Assembly: GCF_000732325.1 (NCBI RefSeq)
Contig: NZ_BBIW01000004.1
Location: 1 to 64,000 of the forward strand
Direction of reading: 5' to 3'
Source: Paenibacillus sp. TCA20
GTDB taxonomy: Bacteria; Bacillota; Bacilli; Paenibacillales; Paenibacillaceae
Length of the DNA: 64,000 bases
The notes under the pieces are model-generated. The model saw nothing but the letters and a program-made list of their open reading frames with translations, ran no database searches and was not told the DNA's origin. This document shows positions 46,575 to 55,725 of this stretch, in pieces. Numbering within the stretch: the stretch's first letter is position 1; each line of letters begins with the position of its first letter. The position numbers and the translations under genes were made by a program.

Positions 46575-46589
46575 TACATGAGGATCATG

Positions 46590-47093
46590 TTAGTCTTTCA
46601 TTAGATTATTCCACCGTGTACGTCGTAATAAACGAGGACGGGCAAAGATCGAAGGCGCCTGAGCCTTCAGCCCTTCTTGGGAATCGCGCTTCTGATGCGC
46701 ATGGGCAAAGGCCTGAGATTGCTGCCAAGCCTCAAAGCTTGCTTTGGAATCCCATGCGGTAAGGATGACGTACGTATCGCTGTTCAGTGGGCGAAGCACG
46801 CGAATACCTGCAAAGCCCGGCTCGTCCTCTACTTTTCGAGCACGGTTCATAAATCTGGCTTCAAATGCTTCTCTTCCATCGTCTGTGACTGGAATGTTGT
46901 TCATGACAATGAACTTACTCCCCGTAAGGCTTCCGCTTGCATCAATCGCTTCATAGGCAGGAATGGCCGGGTCGTTGTCGACCATAGCATCCAGTTCGAT
47001 CACATAACGTGTGTCTTCATCATTCTGAAGTGTGAAATAAGGGTGCTCCTTAAGTGCATCCGATATTGGTGATGACAAAAAATATAGATACAT
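46590..47093 (-). CDS. HmoB-like antibiotic biosynthesis monooxygenase domain protein
   Basis: A 167-residue protein, the same size as Bacillus HmoB, a heme-degrading monooxygenase. The C-terminal ABM domain starts FIVMNNIPVTDDGREAFEAR and has GFAGIRVLRP, VILTAWDSKASFEAWQQSQ and the candidate heme-ligand His in AFAHAHQ. The N-terminal 60 residues form the extra HmoB lobe. No Fur box was recognised upstream. A terminator follows at 46527-46574. Confidence 0.8.
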   Translation of the reverse strand: MYLYFLSSPISDALKEHPYFTLQNDEDTRYVIELDAMVDNDPAIPAYEAIDASGSLTGSKFIVMNNIPVTDDGREAFEARFMNRARKVEDEPGFAGIRVLRPLNSDTYVILTAWDSKASFEAWQQSQAFAHAHQKRDSQEGLKAQAPSIFARPRLLRRTRWNNLMKD

Positions 47094-47236
47094 CGCTCAG
47101 ACCTCCTGTTATTTAACATGTTCAATATCAATATAGCATAACTCATTCTCTCCTCTATTAACTAAACAGATCAATGGAAACAATAACGCTGCGGGTATTA
47201 TGAATTGAAATCGGGTATATAACAGTAAACTCAAAA

Positions 47237-47280
47237 TCTTTACATTCATATACAGCAGATGATGATAGGTCTTTACATTC
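47237..47280 (+). repeat. Direct repeat TCTTTACATTC upstream of the GDPD gene
   Basis: Two identical 11-bp copies start at 47237 and 47270, 33 bases apart (three helical turns). They could be activator sites such as PhoP half-sites, but the match to the Pho box is weak. Confidence 0.45.
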
Positions 47281-47321
47281 TCCTGTTATGTTGAGGTAAA
47301 AAAAGGAGAGGTGAGTCGGGC

Positions 47322-48149
47322 GTGGTCAAAACCTTGAGAACTTTGCTTATCGCTTCCATCATCGGAATTGGTGGAGATACAGATCATATTGCCGCTGCCA
47401 ACTCGGCTGATCCGGTAGTTGTTGCTCATCGGGGAGCAGCGGGGTACGCGCCGGAGAATACGATGGCTGCTTTTGAATTAGCATACCGAATGCAGTCAAG
47501 TATGATCGAGCTGGATGTGCAGCGGAGCCTGGATGGAGAGCTCGTCGTCATTCATGATCTCACATTGGATCGGACGACAAGCGGGACGGGAGAAGTCAGA
47601 ATGCATACGCTGGAGGAGCTGAGAAGCCTGGATGCAGGAAGCTGGTTTGGAGGAGAGTATAGCAGCCAGCAGATTCCTACTTTCGAAGAGGTTCTGGCGC
47701 ATTACAGAGGTAAGAATATCGGGTTTCTCATCGAGTTGAAGGCACCGGAGCTGTATCCCGGCATCGAGAGACAAGTGGCGGACTCCTTGATCAAGTACGG
47801 ATATGACAAAATGGGGCCCGGGCAGGTGATCGTTCAGTCCTTTAACCATGAATCCATGGCGACATTCCATGACATGCTGCCCACCGTACCGACGGGTGTG
47901 CTGATTGAGGATCCTGCAGATTTGGATAACGACAAGCTGGATGAATACCGAGCCTATGCTTCGTATGTGAATCCGCATATCTATGCTGTAGAGCATTCAC
48001 TCGTTCGTCAAATCCATGCCAGAGGAATGAAGATTTATGCTTGGACACTGCGCAGCCGTGAGGAAGCAGACTATCTGCTTGATCTGGGGGTAGACGGAAT
48101 TATTACCGACTATCCAGATTACGTGCCCTATAAGGAAACGAAGAAATAA
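47322..48149 (+). CDS. Glycerophosphodiester phosphodiesterase
   Basis: A 275-residue GDPD TIM-barrel enzyme that splits glycerophosphodiesters to glycerol-3-phosphate and an alcohol. VVVAHRGAAGYAPENT, ELDVQRSLDGELVVIHD and FLIELKAPEL hold the catalytic His pair and metal-binding Glu/Asp. The hydrophobic start (LRTLLIASIIGIGG) may be a short export signal. It uses GTG with GAGGTGA 7 bases upstream. It may link to the glp genes by supplying glycerol-3-phosphate. Confidence 0.9.
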   Translation: MVKTLRTLLIASIIGIGGDTDHIAAANSADPVVVAHRGAAGYAPENTMAAFELAYRMQSSMIELDVQRSLDGELVVIHDLTLDRTTSGTGEVRMHTLEELRSLDAGSWFGGEYSSQQIPTFEEVLAHYRGKNIGFLIELKAPELYPGIERQVADSLIKYGYDKMGPGQVIVQSFNHESMATFHDMLPTVPTGVLIEDPADLDNDKLDEYRAYASYVNPHIYAVEHSLVRQIHARGMKIYAWTLRSREEADYLLDLGVDGIITDYPDYVPYKETKK

Positions 48150-48186
48150 AGCGAATTTAAAGAGATTTCATGTGAATTGTTCATAG

Positions 48187-48238
48187 AACCCCTCTCTGGC
48201 TGCTTTCATTCAAGTGGTCGTAAGAGGGGTTATTGTAG
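48187..48238 (+). terminator. Terminator after the GDPD gene
   Basis: AACCCCTCT / AGAGGGGTT stem with a long loop and a T-rich tail (ATTGTAGTTCTTTT). Confidence 0.65.
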
Positions 48239-48327
48239 TTCTTTTACGGACACCGATAAGCGCTTAGAGAACTGGTATCTTCACCTCCATTTTGTTACAG
48301 TGAGAAGACGAAAATGAACAGGAACGG

Positions 48328-50658
48328 GTGAAACGCATGCCATATGAAATTTCTATATCCGTCAGACCTTTGGTGGAGTATGTATATCGAAGCGGCAGCA
48401 TTACGGGGGGATTCCGGACGAATGCGACGATGCACGAAGGGACCCGGATTCATCAGAGCATTCAGAAGACCTATGCAGATACGGATCAAAAAGAAGTATT
48501 TCTCAAGGGCGAGATCCCTTGCGGTGATCTTCTATTCAAGGTGGAAGGGAGATGCGATGGACTTATTCAGCTGGACGGGGCATGGACGATTGATGAGATC
48601 AAGTCGACAGCAGCTCCGCTGGAGGACTTGGGGGACGGGCTTCCGGTTCACTGGGCACAGGGTAAAATGTATGCATATATGTATGCCAAGACAGAGGGAC
48701 TCTCAGCCATGCAGATCCAGCTGACCTATGTACGGACAGGCAGTGGTGAGCAGAAGAGAATGCTGGTTACCCACTCTATGGAAGAGCTTGAGGTCTTTGC
48801 ACGTGGAATTGTTGAAGCTTATGCTCCTTATGCGGAGATGCTGAGGGAGCATGAAGAAAAGCGCCAGCCGTCCATTGAAGCGCTTGGCTTTCCTTTTCCT
48901 TCTTACCGTGCGGGACAGCGCAAGCTGGCAGGTGCCGTATTCAAAACCATCTCCGAGGGTGCCGGGCTGATGGCGAAGGCACCGACAGGAATTGGCAAGA
49001 CGATGTCGACTTTATTCCCGGCTGTCAAGGCAGTCGGAGCAGGACATATCAGCAAAATCTTCTATTTGACAGCACGGACAACGACCCGGGCAACGGCGGA
49101 GGAAGCCTTTGCGCGAATGCAGGCACAGGGGCTGTATATGAACTCGGTGACGATCACCGCCAAGGACAAAATCTGCTTCAAGGAAGAGGAAGCATGTGAT
49201 GCCGGGCAGTGCAGGATGTGCGAAGGCTATTACGACCGGATCAACGGGGCAGTTCTGGATATTATGAAGCACGAGACGATCATGACTAGGCCGGTCATTG
49301 AAGCGTACGCACGCAAGCACCAGGTCTGCCCATTCGAGTATTCGCTCGACATTGCTTACGCGGCGGATGCGGTCGTATGTGATTATAATTATATTTTTGA
49401 TCCGCGAGTGTCCTTGAAGCGATTGTTTGAGGATCAGAAGAAGAAGACGGCTGTGCTGGTCGATGAGGCGCATAACCTGGTCGATCGAGGCCGAAATATG
49501 TTCTCGGCGGAGCTCGTCAAATCGGTCTTTCTCGGGATCAAGGATGAGTACAAGACGGCCAATGAAGGGGTATCCCGAACGGCCGGAGAGGTTAACTCGT
49601 TCCTGTACGCAGTCAAGAACAACTGCAACAGCGAGGGGCGGATCATTCAGTCTGAGCTGCCGGAAGAGCTGATCAAGCGGCTGGAAAAGTTCGTAGAGAC
49701 AGCAGAAATTGAGCTGGTCTCCGGCTCTTCTGCAGACCGGGTCAGTCTTGAGGCACAGGAAGAGCTGCTCGGCACTTATTTTGCGGCCCAGAACTTTATT
49801 CGAATGGCCAAGCTATACGATGATCACTACCTGACATATGCGGAGATCATCCGCAGTGACTTCCGAATCAAGCTGTATTGTCTCGATCCTTCGGAGCTGC
49901 TACGGCAGGCTGGCAAAGGCTACCGGTCTATCATTCATTTCTCTGCCACACTGTCTCCGATGAATTATTACCGGGATATGCTGGGTGCTGGCGAAGAGGA
50001 TTATACGCTCAGCATTCCTTCGCCGTTCAGCAAGGAACAGCTTGATGTGCGGCTGGTACCGCTGTCGGTCAGATACAACGACCGGGAGAGGTCGAAGGGA
50101 GCCATCGCAAGACTGTTGCAGCGGGTCGCAGAGGAGCGGCCGGGGACCAACCTGCTCGTCTTTTTCCCGTCTTATTCCTATATGCAGGAAGTATATGAAG
50201 TCTATACTCAGGATGAAGGCAAGGGTGTAGATGCCATCATACAGCAGTCTTCCATGAGTGAGGAGGAGAGGGATGCCTTCCTATCCGGCTTCCAGCCGAA
50301 TCCTGAGCGCACGCGGCTGGGGTTTGCGGTGCTCGGGGGCGTATTCTCCGAAGGGGTGGATCTTCCCGGTGACAGGCTGAACGGTGTAATCGTCGTGGGT
50401 ACAGGCCTGCCTCAGATTGGACTGGAGAACAATATGCTGCGGGATTACTTTAATCAGACGGGGCGGAACGGATTTAATTACGCTTATGTTTTTCCGGGTA
50501 TGAACAAAGTGCTTCAGGCAGGCGGGAGACTCATCCGTACGGAGGAGGACGAGGGTGTGCTCGTGCTGATCGATGATCGCTTCGGACAGGAGCCTTACCG
50601 TTCCTTGCTGCCTGAAGAGTGGAGGGAGTACAAGCAGGTTAACCCTGCTTCGATCTAG
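48328..50658 (+). CDS. PD-(D/E)XK nuclease fused to DinG/XPD-type helicase
   Basis: A 776-residue DNA repair-type protein. Residues 1-170 look like a RecB-type nuclease: EGTRIHQSIQ, then GRCDGLIQLDGAWTIDEIKST, which holds the Asp and E-x-K. The helicase part has Walker A APTGIGKT, an iron-sulfur cluster motif with Cys residues in ICFKEEEACDAGQCRMCEGY and VCPFEY, the DEAH box VLVDEAHNL and motif VI QAGGRLIRTEED. It should unwind and perhaps cut branched DNA. Starts GTG 48328 and ATG 48337 are both possible. Confidence 0.87.
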   Translation: MKRMPYEISISVRPLVEYVYRSGSITGGFRTNATMHEGTRIHQSIQKTYADTDQKEVFLKGEIPCGDLLFKVEGRCDGLIQLDGAWTIDEIKSTAAPLEDLGDGLPVHWAQGKMYAYMYAKTEGLSAMQIQLTYVRTGSGEQKRMLVTHSMEELEVFARGIVEAYAPYAEMLREHEEKRQPSIEALGFPFPSYRAGQRKLAGAVFKTISEGAGLMAKAPTGIGKTMSTLFPAVKAVGAGHISKIFYLTARTTTRATAEEAFARMQAQGLYMNSVTITAKDKICFKEEEACDAGQCRMCEGYYDRINGAVLDIMKHETIMTRPVIEAYARKHQVCPFEYSLDIAYAADAVVCDYNYIFDPRVSLKRLFEDQKKKTAVLVDEAHNLVDRGRNMFSAELVKSVFLGIKDEYKTANEGVSRTAGEVNSFLYAVKNNCNSEGRIIQSELPEELIKRLEKFVETAEIELVSGSSADRVSLEAQEELLGTYFAAQNFIRMAKLYDDHYLTYAEIIRSDFRIKLYCLDPSELLRQAGKGYRSIIHFSATLSPMNYYRDMLGAGEEDYTLSIPSPFSKEQLDVRLVPLSVRYNDRERSKGAIARLLQRVAEERPGTNLLVFFPSYSYMQEVYEVYTQDEGKGVDAIIQQSSMSEEERDAFLSGFQPNPERTRLGFAVLGGVFSEGVDLPGDRLNGVIVVGTGLPQIGLENNMLRDYFNQTGRNGFNYAYVFPGMNKVLQAGGRLIRTEEDEGVLVLIDDRFGQEPYRSLLPEEWREYKQVNPASI

Positions 50659-50685
50659 TATAGCTGTGGACGAGCTTGATTCAGA

Positions 50686-51432
50686 TTATTCATGCAGCCG
50701 AATCACCTCCAGCGGCTCTACGAGCTTGGATACGGCACCCTTGTTGAATTGTTCACGGGCATCAGGTGACGCATAGCCGTCATGGTAGTGCATGAGCTGG
50801 ATTTTAGTCTGGATGGGCAGCGGTAAGGACTTAATATCGTCCAAATGGGTGTGCGATGAGATGGTCACGTTCTGCAGATGGCATTCATAGAAAATAACCT
50901 GGACATCATCAGCAATGCGCTCAAGCAGATCGGAATCCATCGTTGCATCACCGCTGTAATAGAATAGTCCAGGTGCATACAATCCACAGCTCAGCATGCC
51001 GGGTACATGATTCGTCAGTGTAAGCTCATATGTAACGCCTCCAATGCTGAAGGGCTTCTGTTCCTGCAGCGGAACCAGCTCGAAATAATCTTCCAGGGTG
51101 CGTTCACCCTGTACGGTATAACGCATCCCAGGCTCAAGCGAGCGCCAGAGCGGCTCCATTAAATCCTCGTGGATGTAGAGCCTAGGCTTCTGCTTACCAA
51201 ATACTTGCGCGTAATAACCGAGCTGCTGCAGGCCGTTGATGTGATCATCGTGCAGATGGGTTATAAACACATCCTTGATCTCATCCAGCTTGATTCCCAT
51301 CTTATACAGCACTTTCGCGTTCGACTCGGGAAAGTCAATAATGAGCCGAGTGTCATTATACAGGAGCATCGCGCTATTGTGGTCTTGTTCGAAGCTGAAC
51401 ATATCTCCCGTCCCCAGAAAAGTAATTTGCAT
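50686..51432 (-). CDS. MBL-fold metallo-hydrolase (RNase Z-like)
   Basis: A 248-residue protein with the metallo-beta-lactamase fold. The metal ligands appear in FITHLHDDHINGL, YYSGDATMDSDLL and a late His in MHYHDGYAS. FLGTGDMFSFEQDHNSAMLL at the start is typical of the RNase Z/phosphodiesterase branch, but the flexible arm of true RNase Z is not seen. The ATG at 51432 is chosen because GAGGTG lies about 10 bases upstream. Confidence 0.83.
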   Translation of the reverse strand: MQITFLGTGDMFSFEQDHNSAMLLYNDTRLIIDFPESNAKVLYKMGIKLDEIKDVFITHLHDDHINGLQQLGYYAQVFGKQKPRLYIHEDLMEPLWRSLEPGMRYTVQGERTLEDYFELVPLQEQKPFSIGGVTYELTLTNHVPGMLSCGLYAPGLFYYSGDATMDSDLLERIADDVQVIFYECHLQNVTISSHTHLDDIKSLPLPIQTKIQLMHYHDGYASPDAREQFNKGAVSKLVEPLEVIRLHE

Positions 51433-51519
51433 TTGTCCGATACACCTCATTTTCGTTTTTCTCAATTATACCGTTCCCAATATAGAAGAACGTTAAAATT
51501 CAGAAAAAGTTGGATCAAA

Positions 51520-52458
51520 TTACACGATACCGCGGATCTCATCCAGGGTGTATACGCCCTCTCGGGTCATCCATTCGGATAGTCCCCTGATCAGCTCAGG
51601 ACCTGCTTGGTGATTCACAAAGTTCGCTGTCCCGATCTGGACTGCTGCCGCACCAGCCATAATAAATTCAATCATGTCATCAGTGCTCATGATCCCGCCC
51701 ATTCCGATGACCGGTATACGGACAGCATGAGCGGTCTGATGAACCATACGAAGGGCGATCGGCTTGATGGCAGGACCAGACAATCCGGCATACCCATGCT
51801 TAAATACACTCCTCCGCTCACGGATGTTAATCCTCATCGCAGAGATGGTGTTGATCAGAGAAATTGCATCCGCCCCCTCCTGCTCGCACATTTGTGCCAT
51901 CTCTACCAGATTCTCGGCACCCGGTGAGAGCTTGACGATGAGTGGCAGACGGGTGGCTTCACGTACCGAAGAAATAACGCTTCTCGCGGCTTCTGTGTTG
52001 ATACCGAAGGCCATTCCACCTTCCTTGACGTTAGGGCAGGAGATGTTCAGCTCGATCATATCGATGGAACCTCTACCCCCGGTTGAGCGCCTGAGTCTCT
52101 CTTCATGCGCTTCGATTTGAGCAGCACCAGCTGTATATTCCTGCAGCGATCCTCCCCCCAAATTCACAATGCGGACGGTATCGAGTGTTTGCCAGAAGGG
52201 AGATTCCTTCGCCAGAAAAGCATCCATCCCCGGGTTCGCGAGCCCGATACTGTTCATCATGCCAGAAGAGGTCTCTATGATCCGCTCTCCATCATTGCCT
52301 GCTCTAGGATGCAAGGTAAGACCCTTGCCAACGAATCCACCCAATTGACTGATATCGTAGATGCCGTTATATTCACGGCCAAATCCGAAGGTTCCGGAGG
52401 CCATAATGACTGGATTCTTGAAGTGAACGCCGGCAATACAGCAGGATAGATTCATCAT
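51520..52458 (-). CDS. pyrD: Dihydroorotate dehydrogenase B, catalytic subunit
   Basis: A 312-residue class 1B enzyme that oxidises dihydroorotate to orotate with [17 protein letters not shown], the active-site Cys loop [21 protein letters not shown] and [10 protein letters not shown] are present. It works with PyrK, whose gene overlaps it by 4 bases (ATGA). GGAGGAGGT lies upstream of the ATG at 52458. No other pyr genes are adjacent. Confidence 0.92.
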   Translation of the reverse strand: MMNLSCCIAGVHFKNPVIMASGTFGFGREYNGIYDISQLGGFVGKGLTLHPRAGNDGERIIETSSGMMNSIGLANPGMDAFLAKESPFWQTLDTVRIVNLGGGSLQEYTAGAAQIEAHEERLRRSTGGRGSIDMIELNISCPNVKEGGMAFGINTEAARSVISSVREATRLPLIVKLSPGAENLVEMAQMCEQEGADAISLINTISAMRINIRERRSVFKHGYAGLSGPAIKPIALRMVHQTAHAVRIPVIGMGGIMSTDDMIEFIMAGAAAVQIGTANFVNHQAGPELIRGLSEWMTREGVYTLDEIRGIV

Positions 52459-53147
52459 AGGAGAGTTACCTCCTCCGCCCGGAATACAGGACCGTCTGTA
52501 CAGGTCTGAACTCTGCCGGAGTGATGCTGGATACTGCATGCGAGGCAGGCGCCTACTGCACAGGCCATTTTATTTTCTACCGATATATAGACGTTCGTAC
52601 GACTACTCTCTGCGGCTTGCTTCATTTGTACCGCCTTCAGCATGCCTGACGGTCCACAGGCGATCACAAGATCGTAGTCTGAGAACACCAGACAGCCGAG
52701 GATGCTTCCTCCGACATCAACCTTGACAGAGGAGGCCATCCTGCTGAATTCTTCAACCAGATAGGGTTGCTCACTGAAGCCGAGGTAGAGGTCGGCACTC
52801 TTGTATTGCCTGGCAGCATAATAAAAGGGAGCGACTCCAATGCCGCCGCCGACAAGCGCTACTCGTCCAGTCAGCTGGGGAAATCCGTTACCGAAAGGTC
52901 CGGTGAGCTGAATTTCTTCCCCTTGCCGCAGACGATACAGCTGCCGAGTACCTTCCCCCACCACCTGGTATAGAAATTGTATAGAATGCTCCTTCACATC
53001 AAAAATGCTGATCGCTCTCGGAAGCAGCGGCCCTGCATTCCAAGCGCGCAGCATATAGAATTGTCCTGGTGCTCCGCCGCTTGCGGCTTCCACCTCCAGA
53101 AGACCAATGTGATCATTCACTTGTATATTAGAAATAACTCTCGCCAC
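52455..53147 (-). CDS. pyrK: Dihydroorotate dehydrogenase B, electron transfer subunit
   Basis: A 230-residue FAD and [2Fe-2S] protein that passes electrons from PyrD to [12 protein letters not shown] and [10 protein letters not shown] bind [17 protein letters not shown] binds NAD, and the cluster Cys residues are in [15 protein letters not shown] plus QTCTDG. The GTG at 53147 has GGGAGGG 6 bases upstream; the frame opens with a TTG at 53168. It is the first gene of a two-gene operon and no PyrR-type leader was recognised. Confidence 0.9.
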   Translation of the reverse strand: MARVISNIQVNDHIGLLEVEAASGGAPGQFYMLRAWNAGPLLPRAISIFDVKEHSIQFLYQVVGEGTRQLYRLRQGEEIQLTGPFGNGFPQLTGRVALVGGGIGVAPFYYAARQYKSADLYLGFSEQPYLVEEFSRMASSVKVDVGGSILGCLVFSDYDLVIACGPSGMLKAVQMKQAAESSRTNVYISVENKMACAVGACLACSIQHHSGRVQTCTDGPVFRAEEVTLL

Positions 53148-53290
53148 CAGAAGCCCTCCCTGATCCAAATTCTCTATTCAATTCTCCGGTTCATCACAAT
53201 GCCGAGATGTCAGTCAACAGTCATTTACATTGCATGAACTCACGAAAAATGTCAGTGAGCGTACGCACATGTCCATTCAGCAAACATTTT

Positions 53291-53304
53291 TGTTAGCGTT
53301 CTCA
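53291..53304 (+). promoter_or_regulatory. Candidate cre/LacI-type site upstream of uxaC
   Basis: TGTTAGCGTTCTCA differs from the cre consensus at one position. It lies just upstream of a possible promoter (TTGAAC at 53313-53318, 17-base spacer, TAGCTT at 53336-53341). Confidence 0.45.
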
Positions 53305-53406
53305 TTTTATTGTTGAACTTTCTTGGGAAAGGGTGTAGCTTAGAGTTTGAGATCAGAAATAAACCTGAACGAACCAAAATCAACCTAAAGGGAGTGGGTA
53401 AGGAAG

Positions 53407-54834
53407 ATGAAGTCTTTTTTGGATGAACAATTTCTACTTACGAATGATACAGCGATTGAGCTGTACGAGAAGTATGCAAAGGATATGCCGATTATTGATT
53501 ATCACTGCCACCTGAGTCCCAAGGAGATTTATGAGAATAAAACGTTTCGCAATGTAACCGAAGCCTGGCTGTACGGCGATCATTACAAATGGCGGCTGAT
53601 GCGGGCAAACGGCGTTGAAGAGAAGTATGTAACAGGAGGCGAGGGAGTCAGCGATTACGATCGGTTCCTCGCTTGGGCAAGAACCGTGCCGATGACGATC
53701 GGAAATCCGGTATATGCGTGGTCACACCTGGAGCTGCAGCGTTTCTTCGGTGTATATGAGCTGATTAATGAGAAGAACGCGCCGGTCATCTGGGAGAAAG
53801 TAAATGCCAAACTGAACGGTGAAGGCTTTGGTGCTCGCGACTTGATTACGAAATCTAAAGTAACCGTAGTCTGCACGACAGATGATCCTGCGGATACACT
53901 GGAATATCATACCGCGATTCGGGATCTGAATGGTTTTGATACCGCGGTGCTGCCTTCATTCCGTCCTGATAAGGGTCTTGAAATTAACCGCGAAGGGTTC
54001 GGCGAGTGGCTCTCCCGCTTGGAGCAGACCGCCGGACGTTCGATTACGAGCTACGATACGTTTCTTGAGGTGCTGGAGGCAAGGGTGGATTACTTCCATT
54101 CTGTTGGAGGACGTGTGTCCGACCATGCGCTCGATTATGTACCGTATGCGGAAGTAACCCGCGAGGAAGCAGCAGGCATCTTCGCCAAGGTGTTAAATGG
54201 CGAGAAGGCTAGTCTGCTGGAGGAGCAGAAGTATAAGACCTACACACTGATCTTCCTCGGCAAGCTGTATGCGGCACGCGGCTGGGCGATGCAATACCAT
54301 ATCAATGCAGCAAGAAACAACAACTCACGTATGCTCGGACTGCTTGGCCCGGATACCGGCTATGATTCCGTGAATGACAGCCCGCTTGCCGGTCCGCTGG
54401 TGAAGCTGTTGGATGGACTGGCTAGTGAAGATGCGCTGCCAAGAACGATCCTGTATTCGCTCAATCCTCGAGACAATGAAGTGCTGGCTGCGATCGCTGG
54501 CAGCTTCCAGGGTGACGGTATTCCTGGCAAAATCCAGCTCGGTGCGGCATGGTGGTTCAACGATACGAAGGACGGCATGCTCGCTCAGATGAAGGCATTG
54601 TCCAACGTCGGTCTGCTCAGCCGGTTTGTCGGCATGCTGACCGATTCAAGAAGCTTCTTGTCCTACACACGGCATGAGTACTTCCGCCGCTTGCTGTGCA
54701 ATCTGCTTGGAGAATGGGTAGAGAACGGAGAGGCGCCGCATGACCTTGAGCTGCTCGGCCGTATCGTGCAGGGCATATCCTACGAGAATGCACGGACTTA
54801 TTTTAACTTTGAGAGTGCGTATAGCAAGGTATAG
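53407..54834 (+). CDS. uxaC: Glucuronate isomerase
   Basis: A 475-residue amidohydrolase-superfamily enzyme converting D-glucuronate to fructuronate (and galacturonate to tagaturonate). The metal-binding DYHCHLSPKE, then RWRLMRANG-like KWRLMRANGVEE, TTDDPADTLEYH and YNLGEWVENGE-type tail LLGEWVENGEAP match the family. No uxuA, uxuB or uronate transporter is adjacent, so the other steps must be elsewhere. AGGAAG precedes the ATG weakly. Confidence 0.93.
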   Translation: MKSFLDEQFLLTNDTAIELYEKYAKDMPIIDYHCHLSPKEIYENKTFRNVTEAWLYGDHYKWRLMRANGVEEKYVTGGEGVSDYDRFLAWARTVPMTIGNPVYAWSHLELQRFFGVYELINEKNAPVIWEKVNAKLNGEGFGARDLITKSKVTVVCTTDDPADTLEYHTAIRDLNGFDTAVLPSFRPDKGLEINREGFGEWLSRLEQTAGRSITSYDTFLEVLEARVDYFHSVGGRVSDHALDYVPYAEVTREEAAGIFAKVLNGEKASLLEEQKYKTYTLIFLGKLYAARGWAMQYHINAARNNNSRMLGLLGPDTGYDSVNDSPLAGPLVKLLDGLASEDALPRTILYSLNPRDNEVLAAIAGSFQGDGIPGKIQLGAAWWFNDTKDGMLAQMKALSNVGLLSRFVGMLTDSRSFLSYTRHEYFRRLLCNLLGEWVENGEAPHDLELLGRIVQGISYENARTYFNFESAYSKV

Positions 54835-54907
54835 TAGAGTAGTTATTAATGCTGAATCGTAATGAGCTGAGCATGGAATAGATGCAAGGATAACAGTTCT
54901 GTGGATG

Positions 54908-54943
54908 GACGGCTGTGGCTATAGAGTCACGGTCGTCTTTTTT
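54908..54943 (+). terminator. Terminator after uxaC
   Basis: GACGGCTGTG / CACGGTCGTC stem (with two G-U pairs) and a 10-nt loop, followed by six T residues. Confidence 0.8.
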
Positions 54944-55024
54944 ATATGGAATAAAGAGAATGTGAAGGCCCAAGAACAGCCAATATATAAATTATGGATT
55001 TGCAAAATTCTGCAAGGTTCCGGT

Positions 55025-55054
55025 TTGACACTTAGGAGTGCAAAAGCATATAAT
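55025..55054 (+). promoter_or_regulatory. Consensus SigA promoter of the marR-ABC operon
   Basis: TTGACA at 55025-55030, an 18-base spacer, and TATAAT at 55049-55054. Confidence 0.85.
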
Positions 55055-55068
55055 CTGCATGGATTTAT

Positions 55069-55093
55069 AATTAATTAGGAGACCTAATTAATT
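55069..55093 (+). promoter_or_regulatory. 25-bp perfect palindrome, likely MarR operator
   Basis: AATTAATTAGG-AGA-CCTAATTAATT has perfect 11-bp arms and lies about 15 bases after the -10 box. The regulator encoded next very probably binds here and represses its own operon. Confidence 0.8.
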
Positions 55094-55149
55094 CGTTGCA
55101 CCGCAATTTCGTTATGAATCTTGTTCAAATAAAAAAAGTGGGTGAGGCA

Positions 55150-55725
55150 TTGAAAGAGAAGGATATACTAGCACAGAATCTGCTCTTTGCATTTATGAGA
55201 TTTAACCGCAGCAATTGGAAGCAGCCTAAGACGGAAGGCCGCAATCCGAGCGAGATTGTGCTGCTGGTTACGTTAATCCGAGGGAAGGAAACGCCTGAGA
55301 AGCACGATCCTGCTGTGGTCGGGCGGATGATTACAGAATTTCAAGAGAATGGTCCAACGACCAAGGATCAGCTTGAAGGGCTTAAGATATCCGAGATCAG
55401 TGATATTATGCGGGTCAAGGCGCCGACCATTACTCCTGTCATTCAAGGGCTGGAGGAGCAGGGTTTAGTCGAGAGAAGAATGGACGAGACGGATCGCAGA
55501 GTGATGCGGATTACCATCACTGAAGCCGGACGAGAGGCAGTCCGCGGCGTTCACCGCGAGCTCATTAGCAATATGAAGGAAATGATTGAATATCTAGGTG
55601 AAGAGGATAGTGCTCAATTAGCGAAATTACTGACTCGTGTGTACGAGTATAAGGAACAGAAGCGGATAAGCACTGACCCGCACTGCAAAGATAGATTTTC
55701 AACAAAAGGAAGTGATCACACATGA
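55150..55725 (+). CDS. MarR family regulator of the ABC exporter
   Basis: A 191-residue winged-helix regulator. ILAQNLLFAFMRFNRSNWKQ begins the dimer domain; SEISDIMRVKAPTITPVIQGL and RRMDETDRRVMRITITEAG are the recognition helix and wing. The start is unsure: TTG 55150 has GGTGAGG close upstream, while ATG 55114 and TTG 55096 lack good ribosome sites. The stop overlaps the exporter gene by 4 bases (ATGA). It likely senses a toxic compound and derepresses the pump. Confidence 0.87.
   Translation: MKEKDILAQNLLFAFMRFNRSNWKQPKTEGRNPSEIVLLVTLIRGKETPEKHDPAVVGRMITEFQENGPTTKDQLEGLKISEISDIMRVKAPTITPVIQGLEEQGLVERRMDETDRRVMRITITEAGREAVRGVHRELISNMKEMIEYLGEEDSAQLAKLLTRVYEYKEQKRISTDPHCKDRFSTKGSDHT

Noticed and set aside
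53169..53406. PyrR-type attenuator before pyrK
   Set aside because: Only a short CTCAC/GTGAG hairpin is present and no terminator with a T-tract on the minus strand.
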